From WTFY01 sp011523795 (GTDB taxonomy: Bacteria; Pseudomonadota; Gammaproteobacteria; UBA4575), in contig OZ242278.1 in NCBI GenBank assembly GCA_965207475.1, positions 930,001 to 994,000 of the forward strand: a DNA stretch of 64,000 nt, given 5' to 3'. The notes under the pieces were generated by a model. The model made no database searches and was not told where the DNA came from. It saw only the letters and a program-made list of their open reading frames with translations. The position numbers and the translations under genes were made by a program. Positions 44,706-54,162 of this stretch are shown here, piece by piece (the stretch's first letter is position 1; every line of letters begins with the position of its first letter).

Positions 44706-47570
44706 TTAGTTTAGCAGACTTGTCCAGTAATTTCGTACGACAGACCGCTCCCTGGCAAACTTGTCTACTGCCGCAGTTTCCGGCAGCAGCTGCAGGCTTA
44801 GCTGATGTAGAAACTTGCGGTACGAAATGTAGATCGCCTTGAGCTCTTCGGCAGATTCGGACTTAATCAGCCCCACTTGCGCACAGGCGTCCAAGATTCG
44901 GACATGATCAGTATGCACACAGATTTCCCGATGCTTGTGTGCATGACTGAGTACTAAATACTGGGCAATGAACTCTATATCAACAATTCCACCCCTGTCT
45001 TTCTTGAGCCTGAAACCTGCCGCTTCCTTTGTTTTTTTCGCAGAAACTATTTTTTCTCGCATTTCCGTCACGGCTTTTCGGACTTCTTCCTTGTCACGGA
45101 CTTGGCAAAGCACCTCCTGCCTCAACCTCATGAAGGTATCTGCAAGACTTCTGCTTGCAGTGACGGGCCGTGCACGAATCAGGGCCTGGTGTTCCCACAG
45201 CCAAGCCTTGTTGCGCAAATAATCCTCATAGGCTGCCAAGGTACAGACTACAGGTCCCGACTCACCGTAAGGCCTTAGCCTCGTATCTATGTCAAAAACC
45301 TTTCCCGATGCAGTAACGGTCGTGAGCAGGTGAATCGCACGCTGTACAACCCGGGTAAAGAAAACGGTATTTTGAATTTTATTTTCACCGTTCGTCTCTC
45401 CTGATGCGTCCGGACTGGTGCATACAAATACAATGTCCAGGTCAGACCCGTATCCAAGTTCCAGCCCACCCAGTTTCCCGTATTCAACGATCAGCAGCTC
45501 AGGGGTGAACATGTCCCCGTCTACTTTGCATGCCGGTTCACCATACTTTTCCGCCAAATCACCGTAAGCCTTGCGTACGGCACTCTTGATGCAGGTCTCT
45601 GCCAACCAGGACAGGTGGTCACTGACACGCATGATCGGGTAATCTGAAACGATATCCGCCGCGGCGATCCTCAATACCTGCGCATGCTTGAATTCACGCA
45701 GACGCTCCATGTATACCTCAAGGTCGTCTCCTGATGCATCAACAAGCATCTGAAGCTGCTCAAGAACCTGTAGCTGATATTGCATTTCCTCCAAGTCTGG
45801 CGGATCGTAGTTGTCTGCATGCAGCAGTTCATCCAGTAAAAGAGGATGCGCGGAGATGTACTGGGCGACCCATTGACTGGCCTCGATAAGCTTGAGCAAT
45901 TCAGCAAGCTTATTCCGGTTCTCGGTCAGGAGTGAAATATATGTTGAACGCTGTACAATTTTTTCTAGAACTCTCAGGAAGCGGGTCAGCACCAATATTG
46001 GTCGAGAACTGTGCGAAAGGTTCTGCAAAAGGACTGGAACAAACCTTTCGAGCCTTTGTTTTGCCACCGGCTCGGCCTGGTGTACCACGGCCTCAAATCC
46101 CCGCAGTCGCGAATAGACGTGCTCAGCCTCTTCCCCAAAATACCTCGTAAGGATATCCGTACATGATGGCTTGTCCTGAATCTGTTGCCATACGAAAGCG
46201 AAGTCGTCTTGGTCCCCTGAGGGCAAGCTGATTCCTTCCTGATCAGTTTGCAGCAACTTCTGGAAAATTTCGCTTACCTCCGAAGTATGGGACTGGTACT
46301 CGGCATACAGTACGTCCCAGGACTCCGCTCCCATGGCATGAGCGTACTCTGAACGGTCCGGTTCCCTGACTGGCAGGCTGTAAACCTGCAGGTCTTCGCG
46401 CATCTGCAGGACGTTTTCCGCTTTTCTCAAAAACAAATAGGCCTGCTGCAGGATCGCGGTGCCGTCTGCAGACAGTCTTCCGGAACCACCCAGGTACGCC
46501 AGTGCTCCAAGCGTTGAACGAATGCGCAAATCAGGATCCCTCCCGCCGTAGATCAGCTGGAACATCTGTGCGATGAACTCAATCTCGCGAATGCCTCCGC
46601 TCCCGATCTTGAGATTGTCCAGATTTGCCGCCTGAGACGCCTTCTTGTCCACCATGATTTTCATTTCACGCAATGACTGCATTACACCGTAATCATGGTA
46701 ACGACGGTATACGAACGGACTGACATCCTTGAGAAACCGTTCGCCCGCCCCGAGGTTGCCCGCCACGGTGCGGGCCCTGATCCAGGCATAGCGTTCCCAT
46801 TCACGCCCTGTAGTCTGGAAATACTGGTCGATTGCCGTGAGACTGGGTACTAGGGAACCGGAATTGCCAAAGGGCCTCAACCTCGTATCAACCCGGAACA
46901 CGAATCCATCCTGCGTCTGTTCTGCAAGAACCTTGATCAACAACTGAACAAGCTTCAGGTAAAAGCTGCCGGCCTTGGCCTGCTGATCCTGGGTATGAGC
47001 CGCATTGTCCGAATAGGCAAACACGAGATCCACATCTGACGAAAAATTCAACTCAAAGCCACCAAGCTTGCCCAATGCAAAAACCAGGACATCGTTCTGT
47101 AATGACTGCTCAAACTGGCCCGTATGGGATCGAGACCTGAGCCACTCAAAACACCAGGAAAGCGCCAGGTCGATACAGGTCTGTGCATAAGTGCTCAACT
47201 CGGTCAACGTTTGCTGAACATCCGCATACTGTTGAAGGTCACGCCACGCAATACGTGCATAGGATGAGTATCTCAGCCTTCGCAAAGACTGTTGCAGCCC
47301 TTCAACGCTCGAAGCGCCGGTAATGGATGATCCCAGAAGCTCTGCATAGTCTTCGGCATTCAGGTCAATATGCAGCTTTCCCTGAGCAAGAATCTCTTGC
47401 ACCCACTGAGGCTGCGACAGGCAGACACGCCTTATGAAAGGGCTCGCATACCATACGGCCAAGATTTCGTCTCGATGCTGAGCGACAGTACAATCCCCTG
47501 TGCGCTCAAGCAGAACCTGAAAATCCTGATCCAGTCTAGATTCGTACTGAGTGGGAGGGGGAGCAAGCAT
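44706..47570 (-). CDS. glnE: Glutamine synthetase adenylyltransferase / deadenylase
   Basis: 954 residues with two nucleotidyltransferase modules. The first carries FSSDVDLVFAYS and the second GYGSDLDIVFVC (GSD-x-D metal motifs), each followed by RLRPFGNSGSLV or RLRPYGESGPVV and by GGIREIEFIAQ or GGIVDIEFIAQ. Each module ends with a helical regulatory domain. It adjusts glutamine synthetase activity by AMP addition or removal in response to PII. Full length. Confidence 0.97.
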   Translation of the reverse strand: MLAPPPTQYESRLDQDFQVLLERTGDCTVAQHRDEILAVWYASPFIRRVCLSQPQWVQEILAQGKLHIDLNAEDYAELLGSSITGASSVEGLQQSLRRLRYSSYARIAWRDLQQYADVQQTLTELSTYAQTCIDLALSWCFEWLRSRSHTGQFEQSLQNDVLVFALGKLGGFELNFSSDVDLVFAYSDNAAHTQDQQAKAGSFYLKLVQLLIKVLAEQTQDGFVFRVDTRLRPFGNSGSLVPSLTAIDQYFQTTGREWERYAWIRARTVAGNLGAGERFLKDVSPFVYRRYHDYGVMQSLREMKIMVDKKASQAANLDNLKIGSGGIREIEFIAQMFQLIYGGRDPDLRIRSTLGALAYLGGSGRLSADGTAILQQAYLFLRKAENVLQMREDLQVYSLPVREPDRSEYAHAMGAESWDVLYAEYQSHTSEVSEIFQKLLQTDQEGISLPSGDQDDFAFVWQQIQDKPSCTDILTRYFGEEAEHVYSRLRGFEAVVHQAEPVAKQRLERFVPVLLQNLSHSSRPILVLTRFLRVLEKIVQRSTYISLLTENRNKLAELLKLIEASQWVAQYISAHPLLLDELLHADNYDPPDLEEMQYQLQVLEQLQMLVDASGDDLEVYMERLREFKHAQVLRIAAADIVSDYPIMRVSDHLSWLAETCIKSAVRKAYGDLAEKYGEPACKVDGDMFTPELLIVEYGKLGGLELGYGSDLDIVFVCTSPDASGETNGENKIQNTVFFTRVVQRAIHLLTTVTASGKVFDIDTRLRPYGESGPVVCTLAAYEDYLRNKAWLWEHQALIRARPVTASRSLADTFMRLRQEVLCQVRDKEEVRKAVTEMREKIVSAKKTKEAAGFRLKKDRGGIVDIEFIAQYLVLSHAHKHREICVHTDHVRILDACAQVGLIKSESAEELKAIYISYRKFLHQLSLQLLPETAAVDKFARERSVVRNYWTSLLN

Positions 47571-47648
47571 AGCGAGTAAATTACATCAAAAAATGCAAGG
47601 CAGGTCAGTCAGAATTTTAACTGTCTGTACGATCGAGATATTATTAAT

Positions 47649-47690
47649 GCAAATAAGAATTGCTATTATTATTATTTCATTATCATAATG
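47649..47690 (+). promoter_or_regulatory. Candidate Fur box
   Basis: The A/T-rich stretch with repeats of AATAAGAATTGCTATTATTATTATTTC and CATTATCATAATG resembles overlapping Fur hexamers (GATAAT or ATTATC types). It lies 30-70 bases upstream of the iron-type binding protein gene at 47719. Iron-dependent repression is inferred from this placement. Confidence 0.5.
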
Positions 47691-47718
47691 CTACAACGAT
47701 CAGGTAAGAGGTTTCACG

Positions 47719-48747
47719 ATGGGTGTCCGTTTTCCGAATATCGCTAGATTCTTGCTCGCAATGTATTTCTGCTTGTCTACTTCGCTGCTGTGTGCAGCAG
47801 AAGTCAATGTCTACTCTGCCAGAAAGGAGAATCTCATCAAGCCGCTGCTGCTTCAGTTCCAAGAGCTAACCGGTACAAGCGTCAACCTGATCACCGGAAA
47901 AGCGGACACCCTGCTGCAGCGCATCATTAGTGAAGGCCAGCACAGTCCCGCTGACATACTGATAACGATCGATGCTGGACGCTTGCACCGTGCACTGCAA
48001 GCAAATGTCCTGTTGCCCGTAGATACTCCTGCCCTCAGAAATTCCGTCCCACAGCAGTACAGGGATCCTGATGGGAACTGGTTCGGTCTCTCGCTAAGGG
48101 CGCGCCCGATCATGTATGCGTCGGACCGTGTGAACCCGTCAGACCTATCCACCTACGAAAACCTGAGCCTGCCCAGTTGGCAAGGGAAAATATGTACACG
48201 ATCCTCGGACAACATCTATAACCAGTCTATGGTTGCATCAATGCTTGCACATCATGGCAAAGAGTACACACTCGCCTGGACCCGAGGCCTAGTCAGCAAC
48301 TTTGCGCGTCCACCGCATGGAGGGGACCGGGACCAGATCCGGGCCGTAGCGGCAGGCCAATGTGATGTGGCGATCGCAAACAGCTACTACCTGGGGAAAA
48401 TGCTTGCCTCGAAAGATCCCGCACAACGAGAAGCGGCCCAAAAAGTGGGAATATTCTGGCCCAACCAGGGTGATCGTGGAGTGCATGTGAACATCAGCGG
48501 TGGCGCAGTCATTCGCACTTCAAAAAACAGGGCAGCCGCAGTCGCGCTGCTCGAATTCCTGGTGAGTGATGCTGCTCAAAAGTGGTATGCAGAAACCAAT
48601 TTCGAGTACCCAGTGAAGCCCGGAGTACAACCAAGCGAGATGCTGACCCGCTGGGGCCAATTCAAGGCTGATTCCCTGAATCTGTATCTGCTAGGTGAAC
48701 TCAATTCCAATGCAGTAATGGTAATGGATCATGCCAGATGGAAATGA
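47719..48747 (+). CDS. Fe(3+)-type ABC transporter, substrate-binding protein
   Basis: 342 residues with a signal peptide (IARFLLAMYFCLSTSLLCAA), then VNVYSARKENLIKPLLLQFQELTG typical of FbpA/FutA ferric-binding proteins. The periplasmic protein carries Fe(III) to the permease encoded next. ANSYYLGKM may include metal-binding tyrosines. AAGAGG is well spaced before the ATG. First gene of a three-gene operon with a Fur-like site upstream. The substrate is inferred from the family. Confidence 0.9.
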   Translation: MGVRFPNIARFLLAMYFCLSTSLLCAAEVNVYSARKENLIKPLLLQFQELTGTSVNLITGKADTLLQRIISEGQHSPADILITIDAGRLHRALQANVLLPVDTPALRNSVPQQYRDPDGNWFGLSLRARPIMYASDRVNPSDLSTYENLSLPSWQGKICTRSSDNIYNQSMVASMLAHHGKEYTLAWTRGLVSNFARPPHGGDRDQIRAVAAGQCDVAIANSYYLGKMLASKDPAQREAAQKVGIFWPNQGDRGVHVNISGGAVIRTSKNRAAAVALLEFLVSDAAQKWYAETNFEYPVKPGVQPSEMLTRWGQFKADSLNLYLLGELNSNAVMVMDHARWK

Positions 48748-48765
48748 TCACAGATACAGGCCGCC

Positions 48766-50463
48766 ATGGACATCAGGAATGAAACACTTGCTCTGCCCGG
48801 CATCATCAGGAAATCCTGGCAGCAAAGAAGCAATTTAGGATGGCTGGCTTGTACAGCATGTACAGCACTACTGCTAAGCATCCCCATCATCACCGTACTG
48901 TATTCAGTGCTGCTGCCCAGAAGCGAGGTCTGGCTGCATCTTCGTTCCACCGTTCTGCCAGGTTACATCTTAAATTCTCTTGTTCTGGCTGCGGGTGTTT
49001 GCCTCGGCACATCCCTGCTTGGGATCACTACTGCCTGGCTGTGCAGTGCCTGCAATTTCCCCGGACGTAGATTTTTCAGCTGGGCACTGCTTTTGCCCCT
49101 TGCGTTCCCGCCGTACATCATTGCCTACACTTACACGGGTATACTGGACTTTGCTGGTCCTGTGCAAACACTCTTGCGGAGTGTCTTCAGCTGGCAGTAC
49201 GGCGATTACTGGTTTCCACAAATCCGCTCAATTGGTGGAGCGATCACCATGATCTCGCTGGTACTCTATCCCTATGTGTATCTACTCGCGAGAACCGCAT
49301 TTTCCGAACAATCCGCCAGTTTGCGTGAAGCGTGCCACACGTTCGGTGCAAGTGCGTACAGGACCTTCTTTACAGTTATCCTGCCCTTGGCAAGGCCCGC
49401 CATCGCAGCGGGACTGACACTGGTCATCATGGAAACACTGGCCGACTACGGAACTGTCCACTACTTCGGAGTCACCACGTTCACAACAGGAATTTTCCGT
49501 ACGTGGTTCGGACTGGGTGATCGCATCGCCGCAACCCAGTTAGCAAGTATCCTCCTGCTTTGCATATTTGCAGTCATTCTCGCCGAACGCTATTCACGGA
49601 AAGCTGTGCGTTACCAGTACCCCGTGAAACCTCGAAAAAACCGGTACTACCAGCTATCGGGTCCCAAGGCCGTTCTTGCAGTATTCGCATGTGGCGCCCC
49701 GATCCTTCTAGGATTCATAATCCCCTCATACCAATTGGGCATTTGGACATTGCAAACTGCGCCAGAAATAATCGACATGTCCTTTCTCGTGCTGTTTACC
49801 AACACCGTACTGCTTGCTGCCATGGTTACCGTGGCCGTGATCGTTTTGGGCACCCTGCTGGCCTACGGTAAACGTGTTGGCACGCATCCTCTCATATCAC
49901 ACGCTGTCAATTTCAGTGCCACGGGCTATGCCGTACCAGGAATTATCATTGCTGTGGGTGTACTGCTCCCTTTTGCCTGGCTGGACAATACCCTGGATGC
50001 CTGGCTGCAGCAGAAATTCGGGATTTCATCCGGCTTGATCCTCACTGGCACCTTGGCGTCATTAGTATTTGCCCATGTTGTACGGTTCATGGCGATCGGG
50101 CTCAATTCTGTTGATTCCAGCCTGACAAAGATCCACCGCAGTATCGATGATGCAGCGCAATTGCTAGGAAACAAGACGTTTGATCGCTTTGCCAAGATCC
50201 ACCTTCCCCTCATACGAAGTGGAATTTTCGCTGCCGCGCTACTTGTATTTGTCGAAGTGATCAAGGAGCTTCCTGCTACACTGGTATTGCGCCCTTTTGA
50301 CTTCAACACGCTGGCGGTGCGCACCTACGAACTGGCATCCGATGAGCGTCTGGCTGATGCTGCATGCAGTGCATTGCTGATAGTAGTGATCAGCATCTTG
50401 CCTATTCTGATACTGAATCGATCCATTGCACATGGCGGAGTCATTCATGGCAGCCAAGCTTGA
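48766..50463 (+). CDS. ABC transporter permease, ferric-iron type
   Basis: 565 residues, a fused two-domain permease with about twelve hydrophobic segments. The two EAA loops (REACHTFGASAYRTFFTVILPLARPAIAAG and DDAAQLLGNKTFDRFAKIHLPLIRSG) contact the ATPase. The fusion is typical of FbpB/ThiP. It overlaps the downstream ATPase gene by 17 bases. Encoded between the binding protein and the ATPase. Confidence 0.92.
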   Translation: MDIRNETLALPGIIRKSWQQRSNLGWLACTACTALLLSIPIITVLYSVLLPRSEVWLHLRSTVLPGYILNSLVLAAGVCLGTSLLGITTAWLCSACNFPGRRFFSWALLLPLAFPPYIIAYTYTGILDFAGPVQTLLRSVFSWQYGDYWFPQIRSIGGAITMISLVLYPYVYLLARTAFSEQSASLREACHTFGASAYRTFFTVILPLARPAIAAGLTLVIMETLADYGTVHYFGVTTFTTGIFRTWFGLGDRIAATQLASILLLCIFAVILAERYSRKAVRYQYPVKPRKNRYYQLSGPKAVLAVFACGAPILLGFIIPSYQLGIWTLQTAPEIIDMSFLVLFTNTVLLAAMVTVAVIVLGTLLAYGKRVGTHPLISHAVNFSATGYAVPGIIIAVGVLLPFAWLDNTLDAWLQQKFGISSGLILTGTLASLVFAHVVRFMAIGLNSVDSSLTKIHRSIDDAAQLLGNKTFDRFAKIHLPLIRSGIFAAALLVFVEVIKELPATLVLRPFDFNTLAVRTYELASDERLADAACSALLIVVISILPILILNRSIAHGGVIHGSQA

Positions 50464-51502
50464 AGTATGTAATCTTAGCGTAAACATGCAGGATGAGAGC
50501 ATTCTCCGAAATGTTTCCTTCACGCTTGAACCAGGCCGAATTGCATCGATACTGGGTCCCAGTGGATGCGGTAAAACTTCGCTCTTGCGAGCCATAGCGG
50601 GGTTCCTGCCTGTCTCGGCAGGTAAGATTCATGTTCACGACAGGCTGCTAAGCAAGACGCACTACACGCTTCCACCCGAGAATCGACACATCGGCATGAT
50701 GTTCCAGGACCTTGCCCTGTTTCCCCACCTCACAGTCAGCCAGAACATAGGCTTCGGACTTAAGTCGCTGAACCGAAATGACAGGCAGGTCCGTACTCGA
50801 CAGGTTCTCGAGTTGACAGATCTAGACTGCCAGGGTGAAAAATACCCGCACCAGTTGTCATTTGGACAACAGCAGCGTGTCGCATTGGCACGAGCCTTGG
50901 CACCAAAGCCCGAAATTCTTTTGCTGGATGAACCATTTTCAAACCTCGATCCCGATCTGCGCGAGCAGGTTGCAACGGGTGTCCGCAAGATTCTCAAGCA
51001 TGAGGATGTCACAGCAATTCTGGTCACCCATGACCAGCACGAAGCCTTTGCCATGGCTGACGAAATAGGTGTCATACTGGATGGCAGCGTGGAACAATGG
51101 GACACTGCCTATAACATCTATCACAGGCCCAAAACGCGTTTCGTTGCAGATTTCATCGGCCTAGGCAGCATGGTACCCGCCAAAGTGCTCGATGTTTGCA
51201 CGCTCGAAACCGAATTTGGTCATGTCAAGGGGGAATTTGACCCGGAATTTACATCCGGTCAGGAAGTTGATCTGCTGGTACGGCCTGATGACATTCCTCA
51301 CGATGACAGCAGCCCGATTACCGCTCTGGTGGAAGAAAAACGGTTCCGGGGTTCAGAATTTCTCTACAAGCTCCGCCTGATAAGCGGGAATTTCGTACTC
51401 TGTTATGCACCCAGCCATCACGATCACCAAATCGGAGAGCCCATCGGCATCAAACTCGACTTGGAACACCTCGTAGTGTTTGAGCGTAAACATCCGGACT
51501 AG
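50447..51502 (+). CDS. ABC transporter ATP-binding protein, ferric-iron type
   Basis: About 351 residues from ATG 50447, with GGCGGAG six bases upstream inside the permease gene. Walker A is LGPSGCGKTSLLRAI, the Q-loop MFQDLALFPHLTV, the signature LSFGQQQRVALARALA, Walker B ILLLDEPFSNLDP, and the switch His VTHDQHEAFAMAD. A C-terminal TOBE-like regulatory domain follows. FbpC-type ATPase powering uptake. The signature is LSFGQ rather than the usual LSGGQ. Confidence 0.93.
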   Translation: MAAKLEVCNLSVNMQDESILRNVSFTLEPGRIASILGPSGCGKTSLLRAIAGFLPVSAGKIHVHDRLLSKTHYTLPPENRHIGMMFQDLALFPHLTVSQNIGFGLKSLNRNDRQVRTRQVLELTDLDCQGEKYPHQLSFGQQQRVALARALAPKPEILLLDEPFSNLDPDLREQVATGVRKILKHEDVTAILVTHDQHEAFAMADEIGVILDGSVEQWDTAYNIYHRPKTRFVADFIGLGSMVPAKVLDVCTLETEFGHVKGEFDPEFTSGQEVDLLVRPDDIPHDDSSPITALVEEKRFRGSEFLYKLRLISGNFVLCYAPSHHDHQIGEPIGIKLDLEHLVVFERKHPD

Positions 51503-51739
51503 CCGAAAGCCTGCAATGAATCAAATCCGGTTCCTGCACACGTCGCCACGAACAGCCGGATACTTCCCCGTCTCCTGCCTGCATTCTAACTACCAGCTCA
51601 CTAAACTTTGCAATCGAGGTTCATAATGGATATAACTCAACGGCGATGTATATTGGTCGGGGCATGGCAGGATAACCGCACATGGACTTATCCACTTTCA
51701 TTCCTGCAGCCTGATAACTGAATACCGGAGGTAAGCAAA

Positions 51740-53422
51740 TTGGCCAGCAGCAAAACAACCCGGCCCTATTCCTCTTCCGTCGTTGACGGGGTTGAGCGGG
51801 CTCCAAGTCGTGCCATGCTCAGGGCGGTAGGCTTCAGGGATCAAGACTTTGCCAAGCCCCAGATAGGTATTGCATCGACCTGGAGCATGGTAACCCCATG
51901 CAACATGCATATCGATGTACTCGCGAGACAAGCCGCCAAAGGTGCCGACCTTGCCGGGGGCAAAGCCGTCATATTCAACACCATAACAGTTTCTGACGGC
52001 ATCTCCATGGGCACTGAAGGCATGAAATATTCCCTGGTGTCCCGCGAAGTCATCGCCGACTCCTTGGAAACCGTAGTGGGCTGCGAGGGGTTTGATGGTG
52101 TGGTCGCAATCGGAGGCTGTGACAAGAACATGCCTGGCTGCCTGATTGCCTTGGCACGCCTCAACCGCCCTTCGGTATTTGTCTATGGAGGAACCATTCT
52201 GCCAGGCAGATACAGGAACTCCAATGTGGATGTAGTTTCCGTGTTTGAGGCAGTAGGACAACATGCCAGAAATCAAATATCGGACCGAGAACTCAGGCTG
52301 GTGGAACGATCTGCCATACCCGGCCCAGGGTCCTGCGGCGGCATGTACACCGCTAACACGATGGCCTGTGCCATCGAGGCACTGGGCATGAGCCTGCCAA
52401 ACAGTTCTGCGCAAAGTGCGGTCTCCAAAGAAAAACGGCAAGACTGCCTTGATGCGGGCAGGGTTGCGCTGAACCTGGTGCAAAAAGATATCCGTCCAAA
52501 AGACATCATGACGAGGAAGGCCTTTTTCAATGCGATTGCAGTCGTGACCGCACTAGGCGGTTCTACCAATGCAGTGCTGCACCTGCTGGCCATGGCACAT
52601 GCGATCGGGGTAAAACTGAAGCTGGATGACTTTACAAGTATCGGCCAAAAAGTACCGGTACTTGCAGATCTTCGCCCCAGTGGACAGTACATGATGTCTG
52701 AACTGATCGAGATAGGTGGGGTACAACCTCTGATGCGCATGCTGCTAGACAAGGGCTTGCTGCAGGGAGACTGCATGACAGTAACCGGCAAAACCCTCCG
52801 GCAAAACCTGCAAGGTGTTAAGCCTTATCCGAAGACCCAGGACATCGTGCGTGATTTCGCCAACCCGATCAAGGAAGACGGGCACTTGGTCATCCTGTAT
52901 GGAAACCTGGCACCTGAGGGTGCGGTGGCAAAAATTTCCGGAAAAGAAGGTTTGAGCTTTACTGGCAAAGCGCGGATTTTTCCCTCGGAAGAAAAGGCTT
53001 TGTCCAGCATCCTCAGTGACCGTGTCAGGAAAGGGGATGTCGTGGTCATACGTTACGAAGGGCCCAAGGGTGGACCAGGCATGCGTGAAATGTTGTCTCC
53101 GACATCTGCCATCATGGGGAAAGGGCTGGGAAAGGATGTTGCCCTGATCACAGATGGCCGCTTCTCTGGGGGCAGCCATGGTTTTGTGGTGGGCCATATT
53201 ACCCCGGAGGCGGCTGTAGGTGGCCCGCTGGCACTGCTGAAAAATGGTGATCGGATCATAATTGATGCCCAAAAGCGCGAAATCAATGTCATGCTTTCAG
53301 CAAAGGAACTGGGACTGAGAAGAAAAAGCTGGCGCCCTCCAAGGCCCCGGTATTCCAAGGGTGTTTTAGCCAAATATGCACAACAGGTGCGCTCGGCATC
53401 ACACGGAGCCACCACCGGCTGA
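51740..53422 (+). CDS. ilvD: Dihydroxy-acid dehydratase
   Basis: 560 residues. Conserved blocks include GIASTWSMVTPCNMHIDVLA, the cluster Cys in IGGCDKNMPGCLIALARLN, PGPGSCGGMYTANTMACAIEALGMSLPNS and TDGRFSGGSHGFVVGHITPEA. It dehydrates dihydroxy acids in branched-chain amino acid synthesis and carries an Fe-S cluster. A TTG start is used, with GGAGG about eight bases upstream. Flanked by the iron transporter and the C1 cluster. Confidence 0.97.
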   Translation: MASSKTTRPYSSSVVDGVERAPSRAMLRAVGFRDQDFAKPQIGIASTWSMVTPCNMHIDVLARQAAKGADLAGGKAVIFNTITVSDGISMGTEGMKYSLVSREVIADSLETVVGCEGFDGVVAIGGCDKNMPGCLIALARLNRPSVFVYGGTILPGRYRNSNVDVVSVFEAVGQHARNQISDRELRLVERSAIPGPGSCGGMYTANTMACAIEALGMSLPNSSAQSAVSKEKRQDCLDAGRVALNLVQKDIRPKDIMTRKAFFNAIAVVTALGGSTNAVLHLLAMAHAIGVKLKLDDFTSIGQKVPVLADLRPSGQYMMSELIEIGGVQPLMRMLLDKGLLQGDCMTVTGKTLRQNLQGVKPYPKTQDIVRDFANPIKEDGHLVILYGNLAPEGAVAKISGKEGLSFTGKARIFPSEEKALSSILSDRVRKGDVVVIRYEGPKGGPGMREMLSPTSAIMGKGLGKDVALITDGRFSGGSHGFVVGHITPEAAVGGPLALLKNGDRIIIDAQKREINVMLSAKELGLRRKSWRPPRPRYSKGVLAKYAQQVRSASHGATTG

Positions 53423-53433
53423 AAATTCTGAAA

Positions 53434-53463
53434 TTGTCAAGCATGGTGCAAATCCATTAGGAT
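53434..53463 (+). promoter_or_regulatory. Candidate promoter of the C1 assimilation cluster
   Basis: TTGTCA (53434-53439) and TAGGAT (53458-53463) are 18 bases apart, just upstream of the cyclo-ligase start at 53522. -35 matches at five and -10 at four positions. No regulator site is recognised. By eye only. Confidence 0.4.
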
Positions 53464-53521
53464 TACACCTCTCATTTGAAACCACGTGCCCGGCATAACA
53501 AAAATATTTTCAGGAGTCGCA

Positions 53522-54160
53522 ATGGCCACACTACTATCTCCCGAAGAACTTAAAGCGGTAATGGAACGCAAAAACAAGATGCGGCGTGAAGCCTATGACC
53601 GCCGTAATGCCCAGGAAAACAAAGATGAACTCAGCGTACAGGCTTGCCAGAGATTTATGGCCTTGCCAGAGTATCAGCGTGCAAATACCGCAATGTGGTA
53701 CATTGACTGCCGGTCAGAAACCCGAACCAAGCCACAACTGCTCGAAGAAGTGGCTGAAAGTGAAAAAAAAATCATCGTCCCCTATTGTACTGAAGACGAA
53801 AATGGTGAGAACAAGCTGGGGTTGTGGTGGATGGAAAGCCTAGAGGAAATGGTCGTGGGCAAGTGGAACATCCTTGAACCACCCAGAGAGCTGTGGGGAA
53901 ATCCTGAAAAAGAAGTGGAACCTGAAGACCTAGACATCATCATGGTGCCGGGCGTGGGTTTTGACCGTAAAGGAGGACGCATGGGAAATGGGCAGGGATA
54001 CTATGACCGCCTGCTTGAAAAAGCCCGCCATGATTGCCCACTCGTTGCACTGTGCTACGAATCGCAGCTTTTCGATGAAGTTCTGGTAGCTCCACATGAT
54101 GTCTATATGGACAAGGTCATCACTGAAGATGCCGTCTACGAAGGTATTGGGCGGAACTAG
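53522..54160 (+). CDS. 5-formyltetrahydrofolate cyclo-ligase family protein
   Basis: 212 residues. The N-terminal basic helix (MERKNKMRREAYDRR) holds ATP-phosphate ligands. The C-terminal block MVPGVGFDRKGGRMGNGQGYYDRLL and the end APHDVYMDKVITEDAVY are the family signature. The enzyme converts 5-formyl-H4F to 5,10-methenyl-H4F with ATP. AGGAG lies well before the ATG. It is the first gene of the C1 cluster and is followed after two bases by a formyltransferase, so the two are probably functionally linked. Moderately divergent from the usual chromosomal FAU1/YgfA form. Confidence 0.92.
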   Translation: MATLLSPEELKAVMERKNKMRREAYDRRNAQENKDELSVQACQRFMALPEYQRANTAMWYIDCRSETRTKPQLLEEVAESEKKIIVPYCTEDENGENKLGLWWMESLEEMVVGKWNILEPPRELWGNPEKEVEPEDLDIIMVPGVGFDRKGGRMGNGQGYYDRLLEKARHDCPLVALCYESQLFDEVLVAPHDVYMDKVITEDAVYEGIGRN

Positions 54161-54162
54161 GT

